Shown here: positions 51,026 through 63,253 of the stretch, piece after piece
How positions within the stretch are numbered: position 1 is the first letter of the stretch
How the letters are laid out: the number at the start of each line of letters is the position of its first letter
Origin: Pseudoscleropodium purum
Lineage: Eukaryota > Streptophyta > Bryopsida > Hypnales > Brachytheciaceae
Direction: 5' to 3'
Assembly: GCA_963969395.1 (NCBI GenBank)
Contig: OZ017797.1
Coordinates: 18,228,001-18,292,000 of the forward strand
Length of the DNA: 64,000 bases
Notes under the pieces: model-generated
The model's database searches: none
What the model was told of the DNA's origin: nothing
What the model saw: only the letters and a program-made list of their open reading frames with translations
Program-made: the position numbers and the translations under genes

Positions 51026-53560
51026 TACCTGAAAATTTGGTATAGCAATTTGGTGTCCAAGGCATCATTGCATTGGAAGTTAGCACTACTTGGCCCTTGT
51101 TGTGTGAACAAATGCAAATCTTGTCAAAGCCTTGCTACGAAGGCTTCATCTACACTATTGATCTATACTAAGTTGGATGGAATAGGGAGTACATACTCCA
51201 TTCAAGTCAAGCCTAAGGTGAGTGATGAATTCTTTCTCTCACTCTATTATCAAATCAATGTCACCCTCATTTTACTCACCATTTGCTAATCAACCATATT
51301 TGTCGGGCGGCAATCAAACTACCTACCTACCATGTATTTCTACCTCAAGCATCTCCAATGTTGGTGAAAAAACTTCCCCTACCTCCAACTTGTCTAAGAA
51401 TTCCAAGTTATCAAATGCCAATGTTGCCAAACCTTCATCAACACATGGTGACACTCTTCTAGGAGCGAATTTTCCTACATATATTGCCTCAACATCCTTA
51501 CAAACCTTGGAATGTCTAGCACCTTTCCAATCAACATTTGTCCTAGTTGCCACTAGAATAACATCTTCGCAGTTGTTAGAAGGCCATTGACTCCATGCTA
51601 GGTTGTCTTGGTTGTTAGGGCCTCTACTTGAGATTCCACAACTTGTTAGTTGCCCTCTATTCACTATGGACCTTTTGCAAGGTAGATGAAGAAGATTGAA
51701 GTCATGGGAACAATTTTAAATATACTCTTCTCTTGGATTGGAAAATTACTTGATTGGCCTATTTTTGCCCACCCGTCTCCGCTAGTATTCTCGTGATATC
51801 ATTTGAAACAAACTTAAAATATGTGAGCTAGTTTGAGATAAACTTAGGATTTGATATAATATGCTCTTAGTCCCTAATAAACTTTTTCCCATCCACTTCA
51901 CTCAAATTCTAGAATTCCATGGAAGTAAGAGTTCCCCTTTCCACTATCACTCAAACCTACTTCCTACTCTGAGAGCCAACAAATCTACTTCAATATTTTC
52001 CACACTTGATTATAGCATTAGAGCTAATCCACTTATTTTAGCTTGCCAATGTGTTATAGAATAGTTGTTACCTTTGGGCCAGCCAAAAAATGCTTGAAGG
52101 TTGGATAGAGCATTCCTATCAAGGATTTCCCCTATCCTTCCGGATGAAATTCATTTGGATAGGGAAGAATCCTCCTCCCCACCAACATGTTGTATCCTCA
52201 AAATTTTAAAGGAGTTCCTAATTTCCCATATGGAATGATGGATAGGAAGCTAAACTATAATAATATGTACCTAGGTTTTGCTCCAAAAGTGCCTCTTTTC
52301 AATCCTATTGCTAAATATACTTCACCTTCCCCACCTACAAATATACCATCAACAACTTCCTTTACTAGCCTTGAGTTAAGCATTCTTGTTATATTTGTTT
52401 ATTAATGTGTTGATTGATGGTAGGTAGGCTCAATTTTTGTTGAGTTTGATGGTTGATTTACTAATTAAGCTACTAATTAGTATGCTTGAGGTATTAGTTA
52501 AATTGAATTGAATCTAATTACAATAAGATGAAAATAAATTGATGGAAGAATAATTTAATAACTAAATTTTTTGAAAAGAATATTGAAGACAAATTTGGAG
52601 ATGAATGAAAATTATTGATCTATTGTAAAATAGTTGCACATATCCGCCTCGAGAACCATCCACAAACCACTTGCTATTTTAAAGGCTACATCCTAAAAAT
52701 ACCCTAGAATATCTTTAAGCATCACTCACATAGGGCCTTTAAAAGCTAATTGGTTTGTTGGCATTGAAGTCTAGCATATAGGTTTGAAGAATGCAAGGTC
52801 TATAGTGGGATTTTTATGGAGTAAGCATTAACAATTTTTGTATGGTCACTTGTTACTTGTCCAAAACTTGGAAGAACCCCATCTAAGATTCCTACCCATG
52901 CCAACCCAATCGCCTACCATTGCCTACAAACTTAGGATCCATACTACCATAGCCTTTGTAAAAGTTTGCCTCCTAAAAAATATGCCACAATTGCATGTTT
53001 TTGCAAATGTTCGGTTTTTCTTTGGACCAAATCTTAATTTGCTTTTACCTCAAAGATAGTATCATTGAAAAAGAAGCTAGTGTTGTTCCTAAAAAATCTA
53101 GCTAAGAGTTCCTTGCTTGCTATCGTGACTATAGAATGATAGTAATCATATTTCCTTGTGTTGATTACTATCGCAATAAGTTTCAGTTCTTGTGCTTCCT
53201 CTTAGACCACCACAATTCTAATTCTCACATCTTCTTTCTTTGTTGGTTCAATTAGAACATGTTCCATCCTCAACAAATCTGCATACAACACCATCTTTTT
53301 CTAAATCTAGTTCAAAACTCTAACCCTAATTTAACTATTTTCTCTGTCTCCACTTCCTTCAACCTTGGTGTTGCTCATATGAGAGTGTGGGAGGTGAAAC
53401 GTGTATTTGCTAGTTACATTCAAAAGTTGATTGAGCACAATTGAGATCTAAACACTATAGACCATTAATCCACACACAACAATTTCACTACATTGCACAA
53501 GCAACGTTGTTGGTGCTGCATGGTGCTTTGCTATCCTAGATCAAAAAAATTTGAAATGGA
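51026..53560. other. probable TE remnants, no recognised protein
   Basis: Several short open frames occur on both strands. The longest pair overlaps at 51222-51590 (plus) and 51323-51664 (minus); neither shows a familiar motif. Near 52108-52180 the words AGAGCATTCCTATCAAGG and GGATAGGGAAGAA resemble the MITE at 55602. The base composition is less AT-extreme than the neighbours. I infer an old, decayed mobile element. Confidence 0.35.
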
Positions 53561-53946
53561 AAATTCTCCTTAAGCTGCAAAAATCAATGCTTAAAACTCA
53601 AAATTTTGGAGTAGCCACTACTACAAGAAGCTTGACAGGAAGATTTTTCTCCAAATTGGATGTCATATACCTTTACATCTTTTAGAGTTGATGAAGTCCC
53701 ATGTCTTCTACAAGAGAAAAGTTTTCAGATTTTTAGGTTAATTGAAGATTAGAAAACATTGTTGGTTTTTTAAGAACAAGTAAAACAAAATCATACCAAA
53801 TACAAAACATATAAAAATTTAGAGAACATGTATCATACAGTGTAGGAAATTACAATGTAAACCAATCTTCTACATCATCATTTATTTAGAAACTTATTTA
53901 TAGGCTTTCAACTTCAAACTAATATATTATGCAATATTCATTTTAA

Positions 53947-55109
53947 CTCCTAAAGGACCATCATGCATTTTTTGACAATATAGCAATTTTATGTAGAGTA
54001 GTGTGAATGAAGATTTTTAAGCTAAAATTTTAATGGAAAGTGTGGACAAGGAATATCTTTCATATGCATTAAATATTACGACATTTGGAAATTTGAATCA
54101 AAAGTTATGGCCTAATATGTTATTTTTTTTCATAGATGGGTAATCTGAGTAGATTAAAAAAAATCACTTTTTTCTAAAACAAAAATTTGAAATTGGTTTT
54201 ATAGATTTATCTATACATAGAAAGCTTTAAATTCTTCAATTTTGATCAATGAGTTGAAAGTTATGAGTTTTTGGTTGCAAGTAGTTATGGATTTGCTATC
54301 TAAAATAAACTTTGAAGTCCTTTATTTAACTCAATTTTTAATATTTTTGAAAAAAAAAATCATAGGATAAACATTCTTTATTACAACATTGCAATCACTA
54401 GGATTGGCATTTTTCAATTCCATAAGTAAATTCATAATAGTTTTGTATTTTGAATCATTTTCTACTTCTTTCTACTTGCTATTTTTTTCCTATATGTTGT
54501 GCAATTTCAAATGATGTGAAATTCTTAAAATATATATCTAATTTGTCTAGAAAAATGAATCCAAAGAAGCACCACCATTTTGGACATTTTTTTGTAGAAA
54601 AGTGAGCTTGTGAAGTACAATTGCCCTTGTTTTTCATAGGGCCAAAAAATGAAATTAGTAAATTTAAATGCTTATATCTTGCAATTTACACTGTGGAAAT
54701 TTTTGAAATTTTTACTACATGTTTTTAAGTCAGCATATTACAAGATCTTGCTATTACATGTGTCAGAAAAAGTGTTTTTTTCAAAAATTTGGTACTTGTA
54801 CTAAAAATTGGCAATTTTTGAGCATTTACAGTGAAAACACAATCATGAAATTTTTAAGAGGGTTCAAAGTCTCATAAACTAGTTTGCCATGGCACAAAAG
54901 TTCATATTTTTTTCACTTTGAATGCATTTGTCTTGCAATCCATATTGTCAAAGTTTTGGAAAGTTCTTCCACACATTCTCATACTAGTATATTGTAGAAT
55001 CATATGGCTCGATATGCGAAAAATAATATTTTAAATTTTTTTCTCTTTGCAACAGAAATGGGAGCTTTCAACCATTTTTGAGAAAATAAAGGCCATGGGA
55101 CTTTAGAGG
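53947..55109 (-). mobile_element. TTAA element with a partial tandem duplication (copy E)
   Basis: The left end is CTCCTAAAGGACCATCATGC with TTAA outside (53943-53946). A degenerate first right end (TTTTTAAGAGGG) lies at about 54862, giving the usual length of about 916 bp. A second, 247-bp copy of the right-hand part follows and ends CTTTAGAGG at 55109. It is non-coding. Its orientation matches D and F. Confidence 0.8.
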
Positions 55110-55600
55110 TTTACAATGATTTAAGTGGAGTAGAAACTAGACATGAAAAAATTCAATTTGTTAATTCTATTCAATGGCAAATGCAAAACAAGAACAAAAA
55201 TTTTGTACATCAAAATGGAGTTTTAAGAACATATAAATTTTTTTTGAAATATATTGAAATCCTAATTTTTAGACAACAGTCACAACACATTAAATGAAAT
55301 GAAATGAAAAAAACTAGTGCTTGAAGTAATATTTTAAAGAAATACTATTTGTAGTGTATCTAGAAGTATTATAGTTTTACTAATTTCTATCTAATATCTA
55401 GGTAGTGATACTAATTTTGAAGCTTCACTAAATTTTGGCTACTCAATGCACCAAATTGCAACTTGGAGATACACATCATCCCCCATTGAAAGCATTCACA
55501 ATGAAATGTGTCCCATTTGACAAAGTTTAAAATCCACTATCAAAGTCACTTTGGAGTACCATCCTTCATTTCAAAAGATATAGATATATGAACAAAGTAT
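55110..55600. other. AT-rich spacer, nothing recognised
   Basis: No gene or clear repeat between copy E and the MITE at 55602. Confidence 0.4.
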
Positions 55601-55601
55601 G

Positions 55602-55874
55602 AGAGCGTCTCTACCAAGGGTATTCTATATCTCTATCCAAATGTATTTCATCTAGATAACCCCCACCAAGGTCCTACATTTCTAAAAATTTAGGGGAAGC
55701 AAGGTTCGATTCAATATAGGATTTAAAATATATAGACCTCAAAATCATCTTTTTGTATATGTATGGGAAAGAACAACACTAGTGAGGAAGAGCATTCCCT
55801 ATCCTCTATCCCCATATTTGCTTTCCCTACGTCCAAATGAAGATGAAATAGGGAAGAATTGGTGGGGGTGCTCT
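55602..55874. mobile_element. MITE of the GAGC-CTCTACCAA type, 273 bp
   Basis: The left end is AGAGCGTCTCTACCAAGGG. The right end read inverted is AGAGCACCCCCACCAATTC. These give an imperfect terminal repeat of about 16 bp (AGAGCrtCyCyACCAA). Ends of this kind occur on PIF/Harbinger-type plant MITEs. Flanks are too diverged to define a target duplication. A related fragment lies near 52108. Confidence 0.6.
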
Positions 55875-55899
55875 AAGGAACAACAAGCTAACGATGCAG

Positions 55900-57973
55900 T
55901 AGAAAATGCTGAATGTTGTATAGTGTAACAGTCTAGCAGACTACTCATGCAATGCCAAGATTCAAGAAACAAAACTCAGTCAATCAATCAGGCAGGCCAA
56001 AGCAACTGATTGATTAGCTACTTTTAATTCCGATTTTCCGACTTTAGGGTACCGTGATATGCTACTTACAGTGCAGTACCCTCGTCTGTAGTCGGTTGCC
56101 AAATTAAAATTTATCCCTGAAAACGAAGCTTAATCATGCACTTCTGCATTTGAATTGAAACTGCTGGTGAATTGCACTTCGGTCGAACACTCACCAAGCA
56201 CCCGCGTTTTTTTCTGGAAGAGAAACTGCAACTAGCTCTCCTTTTCTCTTGGTGGCCAAGTTACATCCTCACAAAGAATATTAACAATTATCAAACAAAT
56301 TCAAGCACTCTGCCAGTAGGCCCAACTCCAAATCCCTGCTGGCCATGCTCTAAGTTACACACTGATCAATTTGAGACTCTGGTCAGCTCCAACAGTTGTC
56401 AACTACAGGAGCAGAGAAGCACACCCAAGACCTGGTGCTTAACTACCTAAGTTAAATGCTCAATCAAACACGTTGCGAATACTACATATGACCATCCGAG
56501 TCGGGAGTTGCTTGAAGAATGGATATCCACTTGATTTTATTAGCTTTATCCAATGGAACAAAATGACAAGAAAATTCTGAAAGCCGCTAGCTAACAAACT
56601 ATTTGCGATGGGAAAAAAACAAAGTCGCTTTTTTCCGCAACGAAGGTACAGTGATGTCCTTGAATGAGTATAACGGGCGACCTCCTAAGTGCTGGCTCTG
56701 CCTCATCTACCTAAGCAAGTATGAAAGCGAACCAGTGTATTTGAAATTCCTCCCTCTGAACAAATACAGTATACAGGTAACAAAAGTGGGAGCTATGTTG
56801 AGTACTTGAAAAGCAATGTTGCATCAATTGTTCAAGCGAGGTACAAATCAATGACTAAGCACGGTGGTGTCCTTACGGGCCCAGCTTCTCGTTTTGGAGA
56901 ACGGCCGGACTTTCTAAATACGTTCTATCCAGGTTGTAGTAACATGAACTATCATGACAATTATAAGAACAATGCCGGCGGTTGATCGCTGTAATCTACA
57001 CAACCCTCTTTCAGGGCTTCGACAAATAAAAAACATAAATTCCCTACCACTACCGTCCGCGTTTCACTCGACAACGAAAAAGTGCCAATCGCTACAGTAA
57101 ATTGAATGACTCTACACAACCCCCCTGAATCAAAGAAAAACCCATCCCAGAGCTATATCCATGCGTGACCGCAGATCCAAGTATACCGTACCTTCACAGG
57201 GAAACTTCGAAAAATCCACAGCCCCTTTCTGGAATTCACAACCCAGATCGCAGCAAACGAATTCATCTCCCCCTATTCTCTCAAAGCTCGGTTGCGAATA
57301 CCTCTGGATCCATTGCCACACCTCAAACGCTATACAACCCTCAATGTGGATTTCAACAAGTCTTGAACATGTTGTCTTATTCCCATCGAGACCTAAACTA
57401 AGGAATTCCTCCTCCGAGAAGTACAAAATCGCGTTTCACAGGTTACTCCGGTTGACGGTGAAGAAACCAAGGTGGTGTCGGGCAGACACAACTGTGATGA
57501 AGCCCAGGGTAGGTTGTAGGCGATCCGTGGAGTATGTGTAAAAAGACACGGCTTTTAGAGTTGCGAGGCCAGGTTTGACCCCCATCCCCCGCCCCTGGAT
57601 GCCAGTCGCCACTTTTGAAAGGTCCTACACAGCGCACAGCTCCATACCACCTGGATTCGCTATCTGAAGTTCGCTTGTTCCTCTGATTGGAACTATTATA
57701 GACAGAGTTGAATATTGTGATCATCTCCGAACAAGGATTCTCTAGCAGATTTGTTGAGCTGACGAGCTTTTGGAGCACTGTATCGCCCACCTGAACCTTG
57801 TTCAACATATTCTTTCCACCACCCGGCTCCTTATGAAGAACAAACATCATGAACGTACGGTATCAAGATTGAATCTAAGAGCCACGTGATGGATGTCGGC
57901 TAGCCAATCCATTCTATTCGGTGCTGGTTAGGTCGGGATCCAGAGGAATCTCCAGATATTCGTAGTTCAACAT
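55900..57973. other. genic-composition flank, probable 3' UTR of the AP2/B3 gene
   Basis: GC content rises here. Minus-strand frames at 57850-57443 and 57426-57130 are open but resemble no family. They lie directly downstream of the AP2/B3 stop codon, so I read about 57100-57973 as 3' UTR. Nothing else was recognised. Confidence 0.35.
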
Positions 57974-60900
57974 TTATTGGTTGGAAGCCTCACGATCTAA
58001 ACCTTCACCACCTTGGTCAGAGGAATCACGCTCAGGCTTTTGATGTTGCTGTTGTTGTCGTTCGTGCTGCTGCGCTGATTGCTGAAGGAAGTCCGATTGT
58101 TCCGTCGTTCCACTTTCTTGGCGCAAGATTGGAGCCTGAATCGGAGAACAATGTCTCTTAATGCCTGTTTGGACTTCTGCAGAGTCCTCCTGTTGACGAT
58201 GCCACGCATGGTGAGCTTGCTCTGGTGAGTCCTGAAGTTCTGCATGTGCAAGGCTCAGAGATGTGTTATTCGCCTCTGCCGCCCCTTTCGCTTGATCCGA
58301 GCATCCTTGCGGGTAGTCCTGGTGTCTCGCAGTTTCGCGTTTCCGTTTTTCCAAGACCATAGGGCTTGACCGACTTGAGTTAGAATCCAATGCGGAGGCC
58401 ACACTCTCAGTGCTCGATCTTGCTTTAGGATCCTCTCTTTCCATCATCGAAATCGCTGTGCTTTTGAGTGGCGAGGAGCCCTCATGACCACTGGAGCTAC
58501 TAGTACTAGCATGTAAGCTGGTCCGTATTGGAGCCCGTCCATGCTCAGGTGATACGTGTTCTTCCTGCTGCTTGTGTTGCAAGGATTTGAAAGCACTCAG
58601 CTGTTGTCCCTGATTCCCAAGTCGAAAGGAAAAAAATTCTACTGGAGGTATGGCTGATAGAGATGCTGACCGCGGAAGACTGCCACCATTGTGTACTGAC
58701 GATAGATTTCCCGGTGAGGACGCATACACGTCATCTAATAATCTTGAGGGTAATGTACGAGTAGCAAAGTTAGGTATTGACTGCAAATGGGGCATATGAG
58801 AGGCAAGAGGAGCAGCTCGTTCCAAGTCAACCCCAAACAGTCTCGTTCCGCTGCTAGTACTGGGAGCTTCTTCGCTCTGTGATGATGTGCTGCTACTGGA
58901 GGCAACAAGAGACCGTTCATGGATGAGACCTCCATCTGTGTCTCTTGATTGCCGCAGTGCCCTATGTTCAATACCCGCAATGAAATTTTCTGTAGATGCG
59001 TGACATTTTAACGGCGAAGAGTGTAAGCCAAGGTTGAGACTGGCGGCGACCATGCTTGCTGTCACCGAATCTGGAATACTTCCCGAATTACTAGATCCCA
59101 AAGACGCACCCAGAGCTGACTGCATCATTTGACTGTAGATATTGCCGTATAGCAACGTCTTCTCCATGCTTGGCTGGATGTTTGAGGAAATCCCTGGGAC
59201 CTGGGGAGCAGAAAAATTGAATGGCTGCCACATCGAAGTGCTGAAGGGACCGCCTGAGCCCTTCGATGGTGCGAAGGAGTTGTTGCACTGTCCTGTCCAT
59301 GCACTTCGAAACGTGGGTCTATCAGACGTGGAAGTCCCTCCTGGAATCATCTGTTTTCGACGGAAGTCAATGTAAAGTTCTTGGCTCGAACCTCGCTCAA
59401 ATGACACTATATCACCAGCATCGAGTTTCTTCTCCTTGACAAATCTGCTCCAGCCCTTGGTGAGCACGTAACTTTGGCTACTATTCCAATATGAGTAACG
59501 GAATCGCCAATGTTTTCCCGAGACGTCCTCAAATGAGAGCGTTTGTCCTGGTGAATTTGCGGATAGATCAAGAGGAAAGCAACGCTCGGCATGCTGTTTT
59601 GGAATTACAAGCCTGTTCAGCTTACCAACGTCACTAGGAGTGACCGCCTTGTCAAATAAATGTTCTCGTGTCGGTGCGCTCTCCTTTGGCACATTTCGGC
59701 CACTCGGAAGGTTTGGTGGTAGGCACATTGAAGTATCAACAGGTGATGCGCTCGATCGCAGCCCAAAAGATCCGACTGAAAGTCCAGTGGCGGGAGTAGA
59801 TGATCTGCAAATGTCAAGAGCTCGACGTCGCGCACTGACTTGGCTCGCAGCTGCATCCATATTGAATACCTTCTTACATTGATCAAGCTCTTCGTCATAC
59901 GTGTGGCGCCTCAGCATCTCCACAATCTGCTCTTTGCTGAAATTTCGCAGGAACTCGGATTCATAATCATTGTCCTGGACTGGACGGAAATTTGTCATTG
60001 CATCACGCCCTCGAAACTTGATGGCAGCCCTATCATACGCCCGTGCAGCTTCCTCTTCCGTGTTGAAGGTTCCCAACCAGATACGTTGATGCTTCTCGTA
60101 TATCTGTGCTCCCCATCGTCCATTTGATTGGGGCACCACCCCTCGGAATTGGGAAGATGGCAGCTTGCTATTGTTCTGCTCTCGGCCACGATCGTCACCG
60201 TAATCCGAGTCGCCAGAACCTGAAAAGCTGGGGCCACTATGTGTTCGTTCTATGCTACCCCTTTGTCCTGGAACCTCCCAAGCACCTGAACCTAAATAGG
60301 CACTCGGACCACTGTTTGTTCGTTCTAGCCCACCTCTTCGTCCAACATCCCATTGGCCCGATGGCCAATGCTTCAAATCTGCTCCTCGTTGATACTCCGC
60401 CTCCAATCTGGAACCTGTTCCATGTATCGGTCAAGGCTGAGCTCAGTTCAAGATCGAAGTCGACCAGTCAAAGAGATCATTGAGCTCTAGATCTGGTCAA
60501 GGTCGACTCAAACCTCGAGCAAATCTGAGCCCTCTTTCAATTTGCATAAAATCTAGCAACGTACCGTTCCAATGATCCAATGTTCCCTTAAACACATGGC
60601 CCTTTCCCTCTTCAAAATGTGCCATTTTCATTTGTTATGGGTCCCTTTTCCCTGATGTTTACAAGTCCCACAGGTGCAAGTACCTGGGAAAAGAGGCCCA
60701 AGAGTGCCCATGCCAATAAGGAAATCCAAGATTTTCTCCCTGCAAAACTTAAGGGAGTAGTGCTTGAAGAACAGTTAAAGATGGCCGTCTTACCTAAAAG
60801 ATGCAACGGTTGGCTTCCCTCTCCGAAACTGCTTGTGTTCGAGGCAGGATATGCTCGGTGCTCGTCAACAGCAACCCTAAAATAGTTCTCATTTCCTGCG

Positions 60901-61295
60901 ACAGTCCCCGATGAGTGAGGCATTGAGAAGTCGTGTACCTCAGAACTACCATGCAAGCGCCTCCTGTCGTGATCATCGCAGCGAAACAAACTAGCGGCTG
61001 CATGAATGGGAAACTTGGTGGCAGCTGCTGTCTCTGCGATACCCAGCATAGCCGTTTTCTCCTCCACAGAGTAAAACTCTGGGATTGGGGAGACTGGATT
61101 GGGTCTTCTAACTACTGAAACGGGGGGGCAGGTTTCTGCTTCTTCCGGCCCTCCACTCGGACTTCCCACAATCTTAGAGCTAGAGACATCGCTATCTGAC
61201 GAAGTGGCTACGGATTCGAAGTTGTTCAATCGTAAAGTAACGTCCGGCCCATGACAAGGCTCGCTGGACAAGCGAGACACGGGTTTGGACCACAT
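57974..61295 (-). CDS. AP2/ERF-B3 (RAV-type) transcription factor, very long
   Basis: Nuclear DNA-binding protein of the RAV/TEM family. Two coding exons, 61295-60794 and 60414-57974, join in phase 1 (CTTTTAG/GTAAGA to GGAACAG/GTTCCAG) to give about 980 residues from MWSKPVSRL. The AP2 domain is at about 256-311 ([20 protein letters not shown], then [16 protein letters not shown]). The B3 domain is at about 419-522 ([20 protein letters not shown], then [19 protein letters not shown]). RLFGVDLE at about 692-699 matches the B3 repression motif (R/KLFGV), so a repressor is likely. A Gln/His-rich stretch is near the C-terminus (about 940-965). Angiosperm RAV proteins are about 350 residues; here roughly 250 N-terminal and 460 C-terminal residues of low-complexity Ser-rich sequence are added. 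The N-terminal part repeats ERTNSGPS / ERTHSGPS. Upstream is a spliced leader with an upstream ORF. Confidence 0.92.
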
Positions 61296-61715
61296 GCCGA
61301 CCACCTTCTCATCCTGCGGCCAGAAGAAAATGAAATCGACGTACGTCACATTCTGTTCAGTATTAACATGTGGCCAACAACATAGGCGGAAGCTGGAGTA
61401 TTGTTGCCTTCCGATTCATTTACGAAAAGCCAATGCCAATGCCTTCTGTGATGATAAAACTATTCTGTGAAGCACATAGAATCACTCATGTGATCGACGG
61501 AAATTCTCGGAAACCGTCTCGGTTACTGTGCCTTCTCTCAAGACAAGCTATTTCCTAATCTATGACTCCATCCGGACAATCATGCAGTTGAGACCGGGAT
61601 AAGCTCCTAAAATGCAACATGTAATTGTAAAGAGCAGATGAGCACAGCTTGAAATCTCACCTTGGTATTCAGACACATCCCTCTGCGTTGGTTCGATAAG
61701 ACGGCAACTGGACAT
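61296..61715 (-). promoter_or_regulatory. spliced leader with upstream ORF, AP2/B3 gene
   Basis: An ATG at 61715-61713 opens MSSCRLIEPTQRDVSEYQG. It crosses the leader intron (donor CCAAG/GTGAGA ending the exon at 61661; acceptor GGCCGCAG, exon resuming at 61313) and stops two codons later, before the main ATG at 61295. In this splice form it is a 19-codon upstream ORF that could lower translation of the transcription factor. The spacing to the main start is only about 15 nt. Confidence 0.55.
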
Positions 61716-63220
61716 GGTGATCCCTAGTGACTCCGGTTCCGAAGGCGTGCTCTACGTTAATCTCCAGTCTTTGACGCAACTTCTTCGTATTCCGATTGAG
61801 AAGTACGCCAGAACCGGCTGATCTGCGTATTAAAGAAGGCGGTCTGAGAACACACCTTAAACTAGAGAATTCGATATCACACTTCGATGCGGTTGCACTA
61901 TTTCAAAAGCAGTATAATCATGAGATAATAAACCCGGAAAGAATAAGGGGCAATTCAGCCCGTAAATGTAATGTATGAGAGAACTCAAAAATAAAATTAC
62001 TTCCTTTCATCTGACTCTCAAACCCTAGCTAGCACCACCACCAGCGTCTATGAAGCTGAGAATATCATTAGAAACAGTTCAGGAACTTTAGCAATATCAG
62101 TTTTCAAGTCTCTCAGAACCGACCAATAATAGAATGCTTAGTCCTACAGCGAGGTGTTACTTGATACGCAGGCTGAAATAATATATGTTTGATTCCTTTA
62201 TAAAAGGAGCTGATGCACTATTTCCAGTCAACAGGAGAGGTTATACTGAACTTTCCAATTCAAAAAGGTAAAGATCAACTTCGCTTGACTGATCTCTAGC
62301 AACTTTTCACTGTACATTCTTTAACTGTCATATCTGCAGGTCCATTTCAACAGAACTTCCAGGGAATGCCATTGCAGGCTGTGTGAGTTATCCTTCTACT
62401 TCTCATCTACAGATCACTCAGGATGTTAACCAGACTTCAAGTTCCACAGACGGCCAGAAGATTCCTAAAGCGACAGTTCGAAATGCAGTCAGCACATCTT
62501 GCTCTTCGAATTTCGAGGTTCAGAGATCAGGTGTTTGCCGGCTTAGAAGCTCTGTCGTTAGTAACCCGAAGTGCAAGCATAAACAACAAAGTTTAAGAGG
62601 TGAGAGCTGCTGCTTCTGGCTTGCATGACATGACGTCGAGTGACGACTACAGTAGACAGTTCATCGTCTTGCACTAAACCGGAGGCTAACTAGCTGCGAA
62701 CGATTTCTTCTGCTTTCACTGTCAGATTCTCATTGCTAGCCCCTACAACAAAACTGAGAAAAACGAATGCAATAACCGCATCCACGGAAGTGATACGTTT
62801 CAAACCGCACCGACACTCGAAAACCAAGACCCTGACCGAGCCATATCATCTAGTTCCAACGTCGCAGCTGCCTACTATGCTTCTCTCCACCTACAAGAAC
62901 CTACGAATTCTGGATACAGCAATCTAGCGGTAAACAAAGATTTCCGCCGGAAGCATCAATCACTTCGACGCGAACTAACTAGAGTAGCCAGAATCTGGCA
63001 TCGGTCAACATACACCAGTGACCTGCTACAGTGTATGAGATTGAACCGCACTCGCAGGCGTCCATCAGAAACGTAACACGGCCTGCAATTACCGGATCTC
63101 ACCTCAATGCTGGATCTTACAAACCCGCGAGCGAAACAGAACAGACTCCAATCTCGCATCCTCACTTCACAACCTCAATGCAGGGACGTTCGCCTTGTTA
63201 ACACCGACAGGCACACACTC

Positions 63221-63253
<33 letters not shown>

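Noticed and set aside
57130..57850. Two minus-strand open frames of 98 and 135 codons after the AP2/B3 gene
   Set aside because: No recognisable motifs and the position directly after the stop codon fits 3' UTR. Overlapping plus-strand frames are equally open.
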